Assembly: GCA_031282905.1 (NCBI GenBank)
Contig: JAITCV010000157.1
Location: 1 to 5,056, forward strand
Reading direction: 5' to 3'
Origin: Azoarcus sp.
GTDB taxonomy: Bacteria; Pseudomonadota; Gammaproteobacteria; Burkholderiales; Rhodocyclaceae
DNA length: 5,056 nucleotides
Part shown: positions 5,054-5,056 of the stretch, piece by piece
Layout: every line of letters starts with the position of its first letter
Numbering within the stretch: the first letter of the stretch is position 1
Made by a program: the position numbers and the translations under genes
The notes under the pieces: model-generated
Told to the model about the DNA's origin: nothing
The model's input: only the letters and a program-made list of their open reading frames with translations
Databases searched by the model: none

Positions 5054-5056
5054 ATG
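5054..5056 (+). CDS. Start codon of a further gene of the same block, cut by the window edge
   Basis: Thirteen bases after the TGA of the ankyrin gene comes an ATG as the last three bases. AAGGA (5041-5045) stands eight bases before it, a good ribosome-site spacing. This suggests that the co-directional block continues to the right. Nothing of the product is visible. Confidence 0.5.

Overview
The window appears to come from a proteobacterium, probably beta or gamma. This rests on moderately high G+C, a bacterial Ro60 homologue, and a tRNA-mimicking Y RNA of the YrlA type known from Salmonella and relatives. I cannot place it more precisely. All supported genes lie on the + strand and are tightly packed.

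Positions 1-1223 hold the 3' part of rsr, encoding the bacterial Ro60 (TROVE plus von Willebrand A) RNA-binding protein. Its 5' end lies outside the window. Positions 1231-1722 are non-coding but not empty. They hold a Y RNA with a complete permuted tRNA-like domain (1231-1362), then two further Y-RNA-like elements without a tRNA domain (1437-1539 and 1546-1685), and a weaker, very short fourth candidate (1375-1431). All share one architecture: an outer helix built on GGCG(A/G), an asymmetric internal loop with AUGC on the 5' side and a CUC..UUG-like 3' side, then a second element-specific helix. The second helix differs in sequence in every copy yet still pairs, and the last pair of the outer helix shows a compensatory A-U to G-C change. 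This tandem Y RNA cluster is the main discovery in the window. Database-style gene calling would miss it, and a long chance reading frame runs through part of it.

Positions 1739-5040 hold three genes transcribed as a block. The first encodes a 203-residue protein I do not recognise. The second encodes a 299-residue protein with an unrecognised N-terminal half and a C-terminal SLOG-fold domain of the cpYpsA / 'putative molybdenum carrier' family. The third encodes a 597-residue protein with an unrecognised N-terminal region, ankyrin-like repeats and a C-terminal NTF2/SnoaL-like domain. The junctions are a stop codon directly followed by ATG, then a 4-base ATGA overlap. Another gene begins at the last three bases.

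Seen in the sequence: the Ro60 gene, the Y RNA cluster and the three-gene block share orientation with no opposing gene between them. Known: bacterial Ro60 binds Y RNAs and misfolded RNA, and Y RNAs gate or tether RNA-processing partners such as PNPase. SLOG domains bind nucleotides or nucleotide-derived ligands and recur in conflict and stress systems. Inferred: this may be an extended Ro ribonucleoprotein locus in which several Y RNAs offer alternative scaffolds and the downstream proteins act in the same stress or RNA-quality response. Nothing in the sequence proves that functional link.
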